Shown one piece after another: positions 39,902-51,038 of a stretch of 64,000 nucleotides of DNA (position 1 is the first letter of the stretch; each line of letters starts with the position of its first letter). The notes under the pieces are model-generated. The model ran no database searches and was not told where the DNA came from. It saw only the letters and a program-made list of their open reading frames with translations. The position numbers and the translations under genes are program-made. The DNA is taken from positions 62,001 through 126,000 of the forward strand of contig JALKBU010000028.1 of assembly GCA_023091735.1 (NCBI GenBank), given 5' to 3'. The stretch comes from Trichomonas tenax. Lineage: Eukaryota; Parabasalia; Trichomonadida; Trichomonadidae.

Positions 39902-42900
39902 TTAATTAACAAAAGTTTGGATAACGAAAACATTGTTTTCTGGCGTAGAAGCAACAATACTATAAGAATCCTGGTGAAACGCGAGATCAACAATTTCGGT
40001 TTCACACTTTTGGTTATGAATGATGCCAAGAGTAAAGGCATCAATAAAGAAGATCGTCTTCTTGCTCGTTGCAAGAGCGACGATGTCCACGAACTGTGGA
40101 TTGATGTAAGGAATGGCGGAACAGAACTTTCCATCGATTGTTGTCTTTCCTATTCTTGAGCCATTGACCGTCAAATTCTGAACAAGTGTCTTTCCTCGGT
40201 CTTCGTGGAATACAATGATATATCCCATCTCATCGCAAATTACGATTGACTTTGGAACAGCTCCAGAAGGAACTTCGAGGTTCTGTGCCCTGAGGAATCT
40301 CAAGTCAGGGATTGTTAAAACAATCAGAACTCCATCAGAGCCCAAAGCAGCAACAATTCCAATCTTTGTCGATGCTGCAACACAAGAGATTGGTTTGTCG
40401 TGGGCCAAAGCAACAGCAATGGCTTCGAATCTGTGCTGTTCATCTGCTGCCCATTGTACAACTTCGCCACCTGTGCCTCCAGAAATGATTGTCTTTCCGC
40501 AAGCACAGAGCGAAGAAACGGGACTGATGTGTGGCGTTGTGTGAGGAACAACATACAAATGAATCTCCGAATCGAAGTATCTGACAATTGGAGAGTTCAA
40601 TGGAGCGAAAGCGAAACTTGGAGAACCCTCTGATTCGTTGAAAGCGACAAGAGTTCTCTTCGCTGCTGGACCCATGAAATGAGCAATTGGAGGCAAATTG
40701 ACTTCGAATGTGTTCTGACCGACTCTCAAACACATCATCTTTCCTGTCTTGAAGATTGCATAGATGCGGAATTTTTCTGTTGTTCCATTGCAGACTTTCA
40801 TCGCCAAAACATTACTGTCGAGGTTTTGGATCATTACGAACTTCTTCTTTGTGTCAGATGATCGTCCTGCTGGAATATGATTCTTTGGAGGATGATTGCC
40901 AGTGAACAACATCCTTGGAACGCAGCCTTTAGTTGCAAGTAAAAATCTTTTATCGGCTTCTTTGATTGGTTCTATTTCGAATTTGTTCCTGATTGTGTCA
41001 TAAAGGCGGTAATCGACTTGGTTTAATGACATCGATGCACTGCTTCCTCTCTGTTTGTAGCCCCAAATGTGATCAATCCATCTATTGATGCGCTTTGAGA
41101 CAGCTTCGCTTTCTAATGCTTTCCTGTTCAAGTAAACGAAGTGTTCAGGAGATTTAGCGACAGCTGGAAGAGTGACATTTGGAAGTCCAGCGCCTTCTTT
41201 GAGGAATTCTGGTGAGAAGAAGAACTCAGGAGGAAGTTCATCAATACGCATGTTTGTCTTTCGTTCGAGAATATCTTGCAATTCTTTCGGAACAGACATA
41301 AAATGATCTCCTTGGCCTTCGAACTTCATTTCCATGAAAAGAGAAGTGAATGGTTCGATTCTGACATTATAGTGAACTGCTTTCAAAGCATTCGAGAATG
41401 TAGCATCGAACAGTTCTATATCAGCTGGATCGAAAGCTTCTTGTTGCAATTTGCGCCTGTAAGCGAAGAGATTCTTGTTCATGTATGCAATGTTATGACT
41501 CAAATCTCTCGATGAGTTTTCTTTCGATTCGTTGACGAGAAGCCATGGGAAGATTGGATACGTGCAGACATCGAGGAACGAACAGCCACTCAACATGTTC
41601 AGCCATGTGAGATAGTCGTAGTTCGATATTGTGTGATTCCTCCAGCGCTGCGTGAGACCGAGGCGCTCGATTTCAATCCATGGCTGATTCTCTTGGAAGA
41701 AGAAACAGTTTGGCATCGAAACTTGTTTGATGTACTTCGTGAACGAATGATCTTTCTGCTTCGGGAATCTGAAAATGAAACCACGATAATCATGTGTGAA
41801 GATTGTGATTGCATCTGCTCTGTGGAATGTCCAGTGCCAGAAAACACATTCAATCGATGTTCCTTCGATGACAACACTTCTTTTCTCATCCTGGAAAATC
41901 AATTTCGTTGGTGTGACATACATCATTCCATTGCTTCGTTTTGAAACAGATATCTTCTGGCATGGAGCAGACCACAATTCATGCGGACAGCATCCAATGA
42001 ATTTCGCTGGATTTTCAGAAACTAAGCTTGAAACATCCGGAGTTTCAAGCTTTTTAAGATTGACATCAATTCTCAAAGGCTTCCGCGCCTTCTTGAACAA
42101 TATCGGCCTGAAGTGAGCATCATAACGATCGCTGCGAATGTACTGCTGTACATGCGAAAGTGGATTGAAGAATGGAGTTCTGTCTTCTTCGAGCATCTCC
42201 CAGAAACTTCTCCACTTCTTGTCGAGGTTTCCTTTGCGGGCGTTCAAACCTCTTCGGATCATTTCGATGCTTTCGTCAAGCGTGTAATCAGCGATTGATG
42301 GAGCTTCGTAGTTTGTGCTGAACAGCTTGATGAGATCTCTTTCAACATCACTATTTCCTTTCAGTTGCTGAATCAAAACGTTCATCGAATTTGTTGCGTT
42401 TTGATAAACTTCAACATTCTGTGTAATTGCTTGTTCGTATTTAGCAAAGAATGCTGTCGCTGGACGGAATAATTCGATGTTCTTTATCATAACAAGGAAC
42501 AGTGGCCTCAAGTCTTGAACAGATATATCTGAGCGTTCTGCAATCAAATCAAGGAATGGAATAATTTGTGGTGCATATTCTATGTCTTGTCTTAACATGA
42601 AAGTTAATATGATAATGAGCTGGCGAGCCGTGTTTGTGCTGTTGTAGTCAACATATTCTATAAGCGGTACTAAAAGAACAGCAAGATTCAAATCATACCA
42701 CTGCGAATCAGTGAAGTAAAGACCGAATCCAATTTCTCGTTTGATATTCAATCCAAGTCTGAATGATTCAATGAAATGAAGCAAATCAAATGTTTTGTCC
42801 ATTTCATATGCTGCGTGTTCTGCAAATACACTTCTGTCTGAGCCATAAATCAAGAATGTGGAAACGATATTGACGAATCTTGCTATCTCAACGGGATCTC

Positions 42901-45900
42901 TTCTTTCAGCAACAATAAGAACTAAAGCTGATGCAAGAGTGTTTTGGATGTTGTGGCAATCTCTGTTGGAATAAAGCGAAATTATATCAATGAGATCGAA
43001 AGCATCAGCAAGAAGCTGTGTGTTGTTAATGAAGAGTCTAACAAGACAAGCAAGGAAGTTATTATCAATAACAATGGTGTAAAGCATTGCGAATAACAAA
43101 CCGAGAGTTGTGATGCCTCTTGAAACTGTTCTAACTTTATCATCTTGTGCAAATAATTTTTGCAAGAATGCTTTAACGTAAGTGAGAGTATCTGCTTCGC
43201 AATAAAAAGAAATAATGAAAACAAATGGAAGAATCAAAATCGAAACGCCTCTAAATCTATCATAAGATGCCAATACATCAATATCATCTTTTCCATTGGC
43301 AGCAATAAGTTCATTGCAGAAGACTTTCGCCATATATCTAACATATTCATCACTGTTCTCTGTGCACATGTTGAGGACATCCAAAACGCAATCAACAAAC
43401 AATGCATCATTATTTGCGAATAATTCGATGATTGTAACGAAAAGAAGAGGATCTCCATGATAAATCTTCTCTTTCATGTAAATCATTATCTTCTGGATGT
43501 CATCTTGCATCTCAGGAACTTCTATTGAAAGTGTAGAAATGATGTGCAAAAGTCTAAGTGAAAATTCCTGATTGTCTTGCGTGAATTGAAGTAATTTGAT
43601 CAACAAACCAATTGTTTGCATGTTACATGTCTTCTTTGCAGACACAATGAGAAGATTTAACATTTCGTTGGCAACTTCATGACCAAATTTATTATTCTCT
43701 ATAAGGTAATGACATCTCTCGAAAACATAAGTGAAACTGATGCTTTCTGTGAACAAATCAAGGTGATTTTGAGCAATATCATTCCATATATTCAATATCG
43801 TGTAAACTGTTGGCTCATCGAGCAAGAACCAGTTCTCGAATTCAATAATAATGTGTTGATAGAAGGAATTTAATAATGTCATGTTTTTGATGTTTCTTTC
43901 CATGTTAACGAAGTAAGCACGAAGTTTTGATGTCAAATGTTCAGTCTTAAGTTTGTATAAGAACTTGGCAATGATGGAACAAGCATTGCATCTCACCATC
44001 TGTTTCTCCACTTCTGGTGAGCAATTGATGAACTCAGAGATCGCTTTGATATAGCATTCAAAGAGATTTCCAGCATCAGGACTATCATAATCAATTCTGG
44101 AAAGATGAGTGAGAATCAAACAAACGCCTTTTGTGCCAATGAAAACATTCTTACTTGGACAAACATCTAAGAATGAATACATTGTGAACAAAGCTGGTTG
44201 TGACTCGATGTCAACGAGATTCATCATCGCGTTGTTTTGAGAATACTCTGGAGAGAACATCATATAGATCTTAGGAAGAGCAAGAAGATCAACATATTGT
44301 GTATCACTCTTTGTTATTGAAGAAAGTATTTTGTCGTTTGGATTTGTCAAGAAAACATAAATCCTCGAAACTTGTCCATTAACATTTGAGTTGATTGCTT
44401 TGTTAAGTCCAGGAATTGGATGAAACATTGTTGTTTTTTCGATGCCTTCATCCCATCGATTACATGAAGTTTCAATTGATGCAACTAATTCTCCATCGAT
44501 GTAGAAATGAAATGTACTTAGATAATCAAATGAGACAGTAATATTAATCCATTTGTTCAAAGGAAGTGAATTTATTGTTGCTGAGAGACTCCACGATGGA
44601 AACACGTTGGAATATATCGTAATCGAAGTCAATTCAAGAACGAATGATAAATAATTGTTCTGTGATGTGAAATTGAGGAAATGAATTGTATCTTGGCTCG
44701 TTCTTAAATCTGTGAGCAAAACTGTTGCTGATACAGTGACTTGGCCTAAGAAGTCTTTGATTGGAATGTTTGGAAGTCTGACGGATCCCAATTGAGCCGT
44801 GAATTGCAAGAAATTGGAAACACAGCTTTGTGGATCATTAACAGAACCTGCTAAGAATGAAAGAATTGTTGGAATGTTTTTGTTTGTAGCAATACTTGGA
44901 TCAGTGAGTTCAATACACTTGAAAAGTGATTGACGGTCAAAAATAGCCGAAGATATTTTTGTCAAAATAGCGATAATCAAAAATGTATTTTCTTCACTTG
45001 GATTACTATGAAGCAAGCCTAATAAATATGTGTGTATTCCTGCTTTTACACAGTTGATGCATTGAATGTATGAATTAACAACAACACGAGAAAGTTCTTT
45101 GAGAAAAGTTCGGCAAAATCGAGATTCTAATATAGGAAGAACCAAAGTTCCTGCTTCAACACAGTTAATGCCCGTGAATTCAATTTGATTGACAGAAACA
45201 ATCATAATAATAACATTGTAAACTTCTTCTGTGATGCCGAACTTCCTAATAACGTCTGAAATAGGAATCCAGTTGACAATTAAAATCTTTTTCATCATCG
45301 CAATTGACAACGAATACAAAATCAACAAAGAAGTGACGAAAACTGGTGAAATTTGAGATTCTGTGAAAGCAGTCTTTTGGATGGTTGTTAAACTGAGAAT
45401 GTACTGCGAAACAGCAGTAAATAGTTCTGATTTCGCTAAATTAATGTAAAAATCATCTTTTGCACATGCTAAACCCGAATGGAAGATATTAAGAATTGAT
45501 CCACCAACATCAAGTTTTCTTTCAGGATCTTCACGGATTTGATCAAGAGTGAGTGATAATTCTTTGTATAAAATCTTAGAATCAGCATTATTTTCAACAG
45601 CATAGCATAATATTGAAGATAAGAAAACAGTTGTTTCCTTCTGAACGCTATCAATAAAGATAATCTTTGATAAAATATTAAGTAATTCTTGCGATTGAAC
45701 GATATAATTGCAGAATTTGTCACTCTTTGCTAAATCAGCCAGTGAACTGAGAAAAACTTTCCTAGATTCAATAATATATGGATAAGATCCATCTGCTATT
45801 TGCAGCTGCATCAAAAGCTCAGATTTAAGACAAACTAGGAATTCATTTAATGAATCTGCATTGATATTATAAAAATCGAAAGAGTTTCTAATCAAGAAAA

Positions 45901-47266
45901 GGAATTCAGTGAACAAATATGGATATGGAGAAAAGTTGATTAATAAAGGAATGATCGCATTTGTCATTGGTATATCTGTTATTTTGTAATTTAACGACGA
46001 AAAGACTCGCATCGCGATGTGTCTTAAATTAACAATCAAAGGCAATGGTTCTTGAAAGAATGAATATTCAGGAGAATATAAAACCGTGTTAAAGAAGACA
46101 TTGAACATTTGGAATGACTGATAGTATGTTATCGCTGGTTGTTTCCTAAAAGGCTCTTCGAGAAAAATTATTAATAAAATTTCCATTAAAGGTGCTTTCA
46201 TGAACCCAAGGGAGTCGATAATCATCGAAGATAGCAGTGCTGGTATAGAATTTTCTGGTGTTTCTGATAAAAACTGAATTAAATTTTGGATACTTTCAGG
46301 AATTTGTTTTTTGTATTCTTGCATTGTTAAATAAGTAGGTAGTAACGAAGCTGTTGATCTTTTAACAGGTTTTTCGATATCTACAACATTTGGATCGTTA
46401 AATTCGCGTGATGAACAAATTTTATTGATAATAACACCTAATTCTCTAAAAACTATACCAGTAAGTCGTGAAATTTCTATTGCAAATCGTAATATTAGAA
46501 CGTTGAATGGTGTAAATTCAATAGAATCGGCAGGATAAACAATTTGTGTAATTTTCGCATATAAATGACGGATAAAGTCTTCATCCATCTTTCCCTTCAC
46601 TTTTTCTTTAAGTTCACGAACGATAATAGAAAAATGTTTGCAAATTTCTTCATCTCCAATAAAATTTCGATCATCGAGACATTTTCGTAAAAGAGAATAA
46701 CCGTATTCGATGTTTATAGGGATGAAATAACCCGGAAATCCTCGAAATACTTCAAAAAATGGATTAATCGATTTCAAAAATTTGCAATTGTATGAAGAAC
46801 CTGCTATTCTAATGTAAAAATAGTAAAATGTTCGAAAAACTAAATTCGATCCTGACGGAAAAATTCTATTTGTGATGATTAAAGATTGAATATACATATT
46901 TAAGACATTTTCGTCAATAATCTGCAATTCTTTGAAATACAAAGACGTAAAAGATTGTAAAATAATCATAAATGTGTGCTCTATTTGTGAATTTGACGTT
47001 GTTATAGAATTGAGATTATTAATTATGTACTCGATCAAAGAATTTCGGTCGTCAAGGGCCAAACTTGCAATAATGGATTCCTCCGACAACTTCTTTTTCG
47101 TCAAAAGTTTCGTATTTATTTGTGGCAAGATCGATTTGAACTCTTCTGGAAAAGGAGGATTCATAACACCGAGATTGGTGATAAATAGGGACTTAATGTG
47201 CTCCAAGGAATCGAAATCTTTGAGTCTGGAACGTTCAGATTTCTCGATTTCGATTACTTTCAACAT
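39902..47266 (-). CDS. PH-BEACH-WD40 protein (NBEA/LYST-like)
   Basis: This 2,454-residue protein is a BEACH-family scaffold, large proteins that act in vesicle fusion/fission and lysosome-related traffic. Domains in order: an armadillo-like helical N-terminal half (about 1-850 and 1,000-1,650); a ConA/LamG-like sandwich near 860-960 (KWINITVSFDYLSTFHFYID); a PH-like BEACH-associated domain (about 1,690-1,850); the BEACH domain (about 1,870-2,135) with TQRWRNHTISNYDYLTWLN and the invariant-type WIDHIWGYKQRG near 2,062; and C-terminal WD40 repeats (about 2,190-2,454). The start is ATG 47266, directly behind the initiator (TCATAAATG), so the 5' UTR is about 4 nt. The ORF is intronless. The exact BEACH subfamily is unresolved. 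The 5' third is more AT-rich than the 3' third. Confidence 0.93.
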   Translation of the reverse strand: MLKVIEIEKSERSRLKDFDSLEHIKSLFITNLGVMNPPFPEEFKSILPQINTKLLTKKKLSEESIIASLALDDRNSLIEYIINNLNSITTSNSQIEHTFMIILQSFTSLYFKELQIIDENVLNMYIQSLIITNRIFPSGSNLVFRTFYYFYIRIAGSSYNCKFLKSINPFFEVFRGFPGYFIPINIEYGYSLLRKCLDDRNFIGDEEICKHFSIIVRELKEKVKGKMDEDFIRHLYAKITQIVYPADSIEFTPFNVLILRFAIEISRLTGIVFRELGVIINKICSSREFNDPNVVDIEKPVKRSTASLLPTYLTMQEYKKQIPESIQNLIQFLSETPENSIPALLSSMIIDSLGFMKAPLMEILLIIFLEEPFRKQPAITYYQSFQMFNVFFNTVLYSPEYSFFQEPLPLIVNLRHIAMRVFSSLNYKITDIPMTNAIIPLLINFSPYPYLFTEFLFLIRNSFDFYNINADSLNEFLVCLKSELLMQLQIADGSYPYIIESRKVFLSSLADLAKSDKFCNYIVQSQELLNILSKIIFIDSVQKETTVFLSSILCYAVENNADSKILYKELSLTLDQIREDPERKLDVGGSILNIFHSGLACAKDDFYINLAKSELFTAVSQYILSLTTIQKTAFTESQISPVFVTSLLILYSLSIAMMKKILIVNWIPISDVIRKFGITEEVYNVIIMIVSVNQIEFTGINCVEAGTLVLPILESRFCRTFLKELSRVVVNSYIQCINCVKAGIHTYLLGLLHSNPSEENTFLIIAILTKISSAIFDRQSLFKCIELTDPSIATNKNIPTILSFLAGSVNDPQSCVSNFLQFTAQLGSVRLPNIPIKDFLGQVTVSATVLLTDLRTSQDTIHFLNFTSQNNYLSFVLELTSITIYSNVFPSWSLSATINSLPLNKWINITVSFDYLSTFHFYIDGELVASIETSCNRWDEGIEKTTMFHPIPGLNKAINSNVNGQVSRIYVFLTNPNDKILSSITKSDTQYVDLLALPKIYMMFSPEYSQNNAMMNLVDIESQPALFTMYSFLDVCPSKNVFIGTKGVCLILTHLSRIDYDSPDAGNLFECYIKAISEFINCSPEVEKQMVRCNACSIIAKFLYKLKTEHLTSKLRAYFVNMERNIKNMTLLNSFYQHIIIEFENWFLLDEPTVYTILNIWNDIAQNHLDLFTESISFTYVFERCHYLIENNKFGHEVANEMLNLLIVSAKKTCNMQTIGLLIKLLQFTQDNQEFSLRLLHIISTLSIEVPEMQDDIQKIMIYMKEKIYHGDPLLFVTIIELFANNDALFVDCVLDVLNMCTENSDEYVRYMAKVFCNELIAANGKDDIDVLASYDRFRGVSILILPFVFIISFYCEADTLTYVKAFLQKLFAQDDKVRTVSRGITTLGLLFAMLYTIVIDNNFLACLVRLFINNTQLLADAFDLIDIISLYSNRDCHNIQNTLASALVLIVAERRDPVEIARFVNIVSTFLIYGSDRSVFAEHAAYEMDKTFDLLHFIESFRLGLNIKREIGFGLYFTDSQWYDLNLAVLLVPLIEYVDYNSTNTARQLIIILTFMLRQDIEYAPQIIPFLDLIAERSDISVQDLRPLFLVMIKNIELFRPATAFFAKYEQAITQNVEVYQNATNSMNVLIQQLKGNSDVERDLIKLFSTNYEAPSIADYTLDESIEMIRRGLNARKGNLDKKWRSFWEMLEEDRTPFFNPLSHVQQYIRSDRYDAHFRPILFKKARKPLRIDVNLKKLETPDVSSLVSENPAKFIGCCPHELWSAPCQKISVSKRSNGMMYVTPTKLIFQDEKRSVVIEGTSIECVFWHWTFHRADAITIFTHDYRGFIFRFPKQKDHSFTKYIKQVSMPNCFFFQENQPWIEIERLGLTQRWRNHTISNYDYLTWLNMLSGCSFLDVCTYPIFPWLLVNESKENSSRDLSHNIAYMNKNLFAYRRKLQQEAFDPADIELFDATFSNALKAVHYNVRIEPFTSLFMEMKFEGQGDHFMSVPKELQDILERKTNMRIDELPPEFFFSPEFLKEGAGLPNVTLPAVAKSPEHFVYLNRKALESEAVSKRINRWIDHIWGYKQRGSSASMSLNQVDYRLYDTIRNKFEIEPIKEADKRFLLATKGCVPRMLFTGNHPPKNHIPAGRSSDTKKKFVMIQNLDSNVLAMKVCNGTTEKFRIYAIFKTGKMMCLRVGQNTFEVNLPPIAHFMGPAAKRTLVAFNESEGSPSFAFAPLNSPIVRYFDSEIHLYVVPHTTPHISPVSSLCACGKTIISGGTGGEVVQWAADEQHRFEAIAVALAHDKPISCVAASTKIGIVAALGSDGVLIVLTIPDLRFLRAQNLEVPSGAVPKSIVICDEMGYIIVFHEDRGKTLVQNLTVNGSRIGKTTIDGKFCSAIPYINPQFVDIVALATSKKTIFFIDAFTLGIIHNQKCETEIVDLAFHQDSYSIVASTPENNVFVIQTFVN

Positions 47267-47272
47267 TTATGA
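47267..47272 (-). promoter_or_regulatory. Inr-type initiator of the BEACH gene
   Basis: The minus strand reads AAATCATAAATG; TCA+1TAA abuts the start codon. Confidence 0.6.
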
Positions 47273-47947
47273 TTTGTTATGTAAATTTATCAAAAAATCT
47301 ATCATAAATGACGCAGAAATACTTCCAAATAGCGTTTTATTTAACAAAAATTTTGCGAACAAAGATTTCGAAAAATATTCAATGCCAATAATGTCTTTTG
47401 GACATAAATATATTATTTTATAGTACTATGCATCATATTTGCAATCATATTTTTGTTATTCGTTGATATTTATTTTATCATTTTTTATTATTCTTGGAAT
47501 TTTACTAAACATAAATTTGAAAAAGTGAAATCATATACATTTTCTGATGTTTTATCAAATAAAAACATAATATGATTTCTTCATTACTCATTGAACTTTT
47601 AATCCCATTCTTTGAATTGATCAAATTAAGCAATAACAAGAATAACATTAAAGAAAGCAATATAAGGACGTTTGCCATAAAATGATGAATAGAAGAATGA
47701 TTGTTATTCATATTATACATGAAAGAACAACTCAAGTAAATCCCCTTGTTATTAATCAATCATTTTAGAGTTTCAATCTTGTTAAAGTTTCTCTTGAAAC
47801 AGCATAACATATTGATTAAGGACAGCAATTTACTGATGTAGAAATTGCACGTATGCAGTATTTATGATTACAATAACAACAAATAAATTTTATTTTTAGA
47901 TAGGATATAGTTTCTGATTAAAGAATAACTATGATGTCTGATTAAAA
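47273..47947. other. Intergenic region
   Basis: AT-rich. An 84-residue minus-strand frame (47505-47759) with a Leu-rich stretch is likely spurious. No element was recognised. Confidence 0.35.
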
Positions 47948-48556
47948 TTAATCAACAGAACAAACAACGAAGATCACATGAGATATATGCTGAATTAAAA
48001 GATAATAATTAATTTGCAATGTTTGACATTTGCATTTATGACAATCTGAATGCAAAATATTTTTTGGATCAACAGGTGTTATAGTCCCAAAAAATTCATA
48101 TTGTACAATATCCTGTGTTCCTTGCTTACAAGTACTTCCTAATATAGAGTGGCGAATGCAATTAAATGGCTCTATTTTTAGATCGAAGTTCCTCGTTTCA
48201 TCATCCGACATTGCTACCGAAAATTCAGTGTGTCCCTTACATGGTTCGCCAAAATAACTATAATCTATAGCAAAATCCCCGGGCTTGAATGAAAAATGTG
48301 ACGTTGTAATTTCAAAAGATTCTAATTGAACCGAATAATAATTAAAACAAAATTGGATATATTAAACAGATGAGGGATAATGCTTTGGAGTCCAATATGT
48401 ACTGCTATTGAAATCTATTGCATTAGGCTTTACGTAGTAATTTTCATAAGTAGTAGATTCGGTAATAGAAATTTGTTCTCCATAACTTGTTCTGTTTGTA
48501 TCATATATATAGCGCAGTATTCCATTGGTTTTTCTATATGGAAAGTATGAAGTCAA
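47948..48556 (-). pseudogene. Discoidin (F5/8 type C)-like domain protein fragment
   Basis: Read in one frame, the minus strand gives a galactose-binding-like domain of the type common in trichomonads (usually paired with BTB). It opens with FPYRKTNGILRYIYDTN, then STTYENYYVKPNAIDFNSST and YWTPKHYPSSV, then a TAA stop at about 48362, after which the frame continues YIQFCFNYYSVQLESFEITT. It ends with VQYEFFGTI, the typical closing strand. There is no ATG at the 5' end (the frame opens at TTG), and the N-terminal BTB part is missing. The downstream part alone could start at an internal ATG (48211). I call it a truncated pseudogene. Confidence 0.6.
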
Positions 48557-48810
48557 CTAAAAATATTTAAAAGAATTCGATCACTTCCAACATTATTGAT
48601 TTTTCTGACATTTGATAAAACGACTCGTCTGGAGCTTTTTTTCAATTATCTTTATTCCATATATGCTTCATAATATGCTTTTCATTAAGTAGAGATATGC
48701 TGAATCAAGAATTATCTATAATATCCGATTTAACAAATACAAACAAAATAATAATGATTACAAAAGTTTTGCTATTCACCATGCATACGGAGCATCTGCG
48801 GATTGTTATA

Positions 48811-51030
48811 TTAAAAAACATCATCTTCAGCATCTTGATCTTGTGGAATTATCAATCTGTCCAATTCAACATCATCATGTTCATCGTTAAGAACTCTTCT
48901 AGTCTTAATAGTTTTGAGGATTTCCAGGCACATGTCATAAGGATTTTCTCCAAAACCTTCTTCAATTGTACTGATCATGTTATCCATTATCTTATCAAGC
49001 TCATCGAGTTTTCTGCCAAGATCTATTTCACCTTCTTCAACCTTTGGAAGACTCTTTTCAACCTGGATTGGTTTAGCAGTTTCGTTATATGTAAAATTAT
49101 TCCTTTCATAGACCCTAAGTCTCATATAAAAAGTCTTTGGCGCAATCATTCTCTTCAAATGAGCAATTAATTTCTTTGTAATGGGCGATGGATCATTTGC
49201 AAGATCGAGTTTCGTTATCTCAGACTTTGGAGTTAAAATGCTTCTGAGAGAAGGAATTTCTGTTAATCTTGAATACAATGATATGAAAGTATTCTTCGTT
49301 GTAATTTCGATATTGTCGAGAGAAACTTCTTCTAAACCAGGCAATTCATGAGAGAGTTTTATCAATGCCTGTGCACCATTATCACCGAGTCTGCAGTTGA
49401 CAAAAACAATCGAATTGAGTCTTTTTGCATCACAAATTGTGTTGATGAAGTCAATATATGGCTGTGGAGTTCCTCTAAGTTTATCAGATCCACAGTCAAA
49501 ACCAGTGATTTTACTATTGACGATGTATTCAGCGAGAAGTGGAAGTGTAGTATTGATATTCTTGCGGAAGCAGCCACGCAATCCAATATAAGAAAGGTAT
49601 GTCTGCGTTTTCATAAAGTTAATGAGTTGATTAATTGAAGTTTGATCAACACAAACTCCATGAAAATCAAACTCGATAAGATTTGGTTGAGGATTGATTT
49701 CTAGCAATGCATTGAGATATCCAAGACCAACTTCAGCAGCAATGAATGTCTGGAAACCAAAAACTGCTAATTTATTCCGCTTTTTGATGAGCAGTGAAGC
49801 AGCAATGCATTTGAATGCTTCAAGAGAAATTTTGCATTCTCTTAATAAAATTGTCGTAACATTTTCATTCGCTGGATCTATTGATGATGCTTCTTGCAAT
49901 ACACACGAATCTAATTCGATAATTGATATTTTTGGATGCTGTGTCAATGATTTTACGTGTTTTGATATATCTCCTTCAATAGATCTGAAATGAATTTCAT
50001 ATAAACTTGGATGCATTTTAACGAATGAATCGAAAACTTCTGGTTTGATTTGACCAAAGTTGCAGTTCTCTAATGTCAACATTTTGAGCAGCTGGAAGCA
50101 AGAAAATGTCTGAAAGCAATTAAATAAAGAAGAAGTATTTGCAGCGTTCAGTGAGCAGTCGCTTATTGCGACTTGTTTGATTCTTGATGAATATTTTTGA
50201 AATCCTTGAATGACTTTTAACAAGAACATTTCATTGCAGGAACCAACAACTATTGTATCAAATCTACACTGTGGACCTTGAATGAACGTGAAATCATCTT
50301 GAAATTGAGATTTATATGAATTGAAATTTAAAGTTCGAAGAGAAATACTGTTACTCACAACCTCTGATGCAAAAGCAGCAATAAATTCAGGAAAGAAGTT
50401 CTTAAACACAAGCGTGTGCATGTTTGCATCCCATCCCAATGGTTTCGCAAATATTTGTAAATTTGAGATTCTTTCGGCAGTCTGCTCCAATATTAAACCA
50501 CCGTGAGTACTTCTATCCCATTCTTTAAACACTTTTAGATTTGCAAGGTTAAATTTTGTTTTGTGATGATGTGCAAAAGCTGTACAACGTGTTTGCAGAA
50601 GGTTATTTGGTCGTTTTAAAAGTGGTTTATATCGTATAAGGTTTTCTGGCTCTGATTCTAAAATCAAATCAATCGAATTTACTTTGAAAAAGATAACAGA
50701 GTAATGCTTGAGAATAGATGTTGCTAATGAAAATGCGTCTTGTGTCTGAAATTGGAATTTTCCATCTTCGAAAAATAAAATTATTTGATTTGGCTCTTTA
50801 TAGAAGATTTTCTTTAATGAAAGAATCGAATATGACGAATCAAAGACAATATCATCGTTATTTATAAGATATCTGTAAAATCCAGCAGATGATAAAATTA
50901 TCAAAATCGAATCTTTTTGATCTGACGATATATCTAATGCCTTCACACCAGAAACATAATATTCGTCTTTGATAATGAAACTCGTTTGACATTTCTTTTG
51001 TATCTGTTGTGAAATTGATTTTGAACTCAT
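48811..51030 (-). CDS. Leucine-rich-repeat protein (CARMIL-like)
   Basis: This 739-residue protein has a central LRR region (about residues 190-610) with repeats of the long, RNI-like type (LRTLNFNSYK, IKQVAISDCSLNAANTSSL, LLKMLTLENCNFGQIKPEVF, LNSIVFVNCRLGDNGAQALI, LEEVSLDNIEI). A PH-like N-terminus (about 10-130) and an acidic C-terminal tail (DEHDDVELD) complete it. Trichomonads encode many such proteins; the PH-plus-LRR order resembles CARMIL, an actin-capping-protein regulator, but no capping-interaction motif is seen, so the role is uncertain. The frame opens at TTG 51096, but the initiator TTCATTTTTATG places the start at 51030. Confidence 0.8.
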   Translation of the reverse strand: MSSKSISQQIQKKCQTSFIIKDEYYVSGVKALDISSDQKDSILIILSSAGFYRYLINNDDIVFDSSYSILSLKKIFYKEPNQIILFFEDGKFQFQTQDAFSLATSILKHYSVIFFKVNSIDLILESEPENLIRYKPLLKRPNNLLQTRCTAFAHHHKTKFNLANLKVFKEWDRSTHGGLILEQTAERISNLQIFAKPLGWDANMHTLVFKNFFPEFIAAFASEVVSNSISLRTLNFNSYKSQFQDDFTFIQGPQCRFDTIVVGSCNEMFLLKVIQGFQKYSSRIKQVAISDCSLNAANTSSLFNCFQTFSCFQLLKMLTLENCNFGQIKPEVFDSFVKMHPSLYEIHFRSIEGDISKHVKSLTQHPKISIIELDSCVLQEASSIDPANENVTTILLRECKISLEAFKCIAASLLIKKRNKLAVFGFQTFIAAEVGLGYLNALLEINPQPNLIEFDFHGVCVDQTSINQLINFMKTQTYLSYIGLRGCFRKNINTTLPLLAEYIVNSKITGFDCGSDKLRGTPQPYIDFINTICDAKRLNSIVFVNCRLGDNGAQALIKLSHELPGLEEVSLDNIEITTKNTFISLYSRLTEIPSLRSILTPKSEITKLDLANDPSPITKKLIAHLKRMIAPKTFYMRLRVYERNNFTYNETAKPIQVEKSLPKVEEGEIDLGRKLDELDKIMDNMISTIEEGFGENPYDMCLEILKTIKTRRVLNDEHDDVELDRLIIPQDQDAEDDVF

Positions 51031-51038
51031 AAAAATGA
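51031..51038 (-). promoter_or_regulatory. Inr-type initiator of the LRR gene
   Basis: The minus strand reads ATTCATTTTTATG; the +1 A is about 6 nt before the ATG. Confidence 0.6.

Noticed and set aside
47505..47759. Minus-strand frame with a hydrophobic Leu-rich stretch
   Set aside because: No signal beyond AT-driven Leu/Ile/Asn content.
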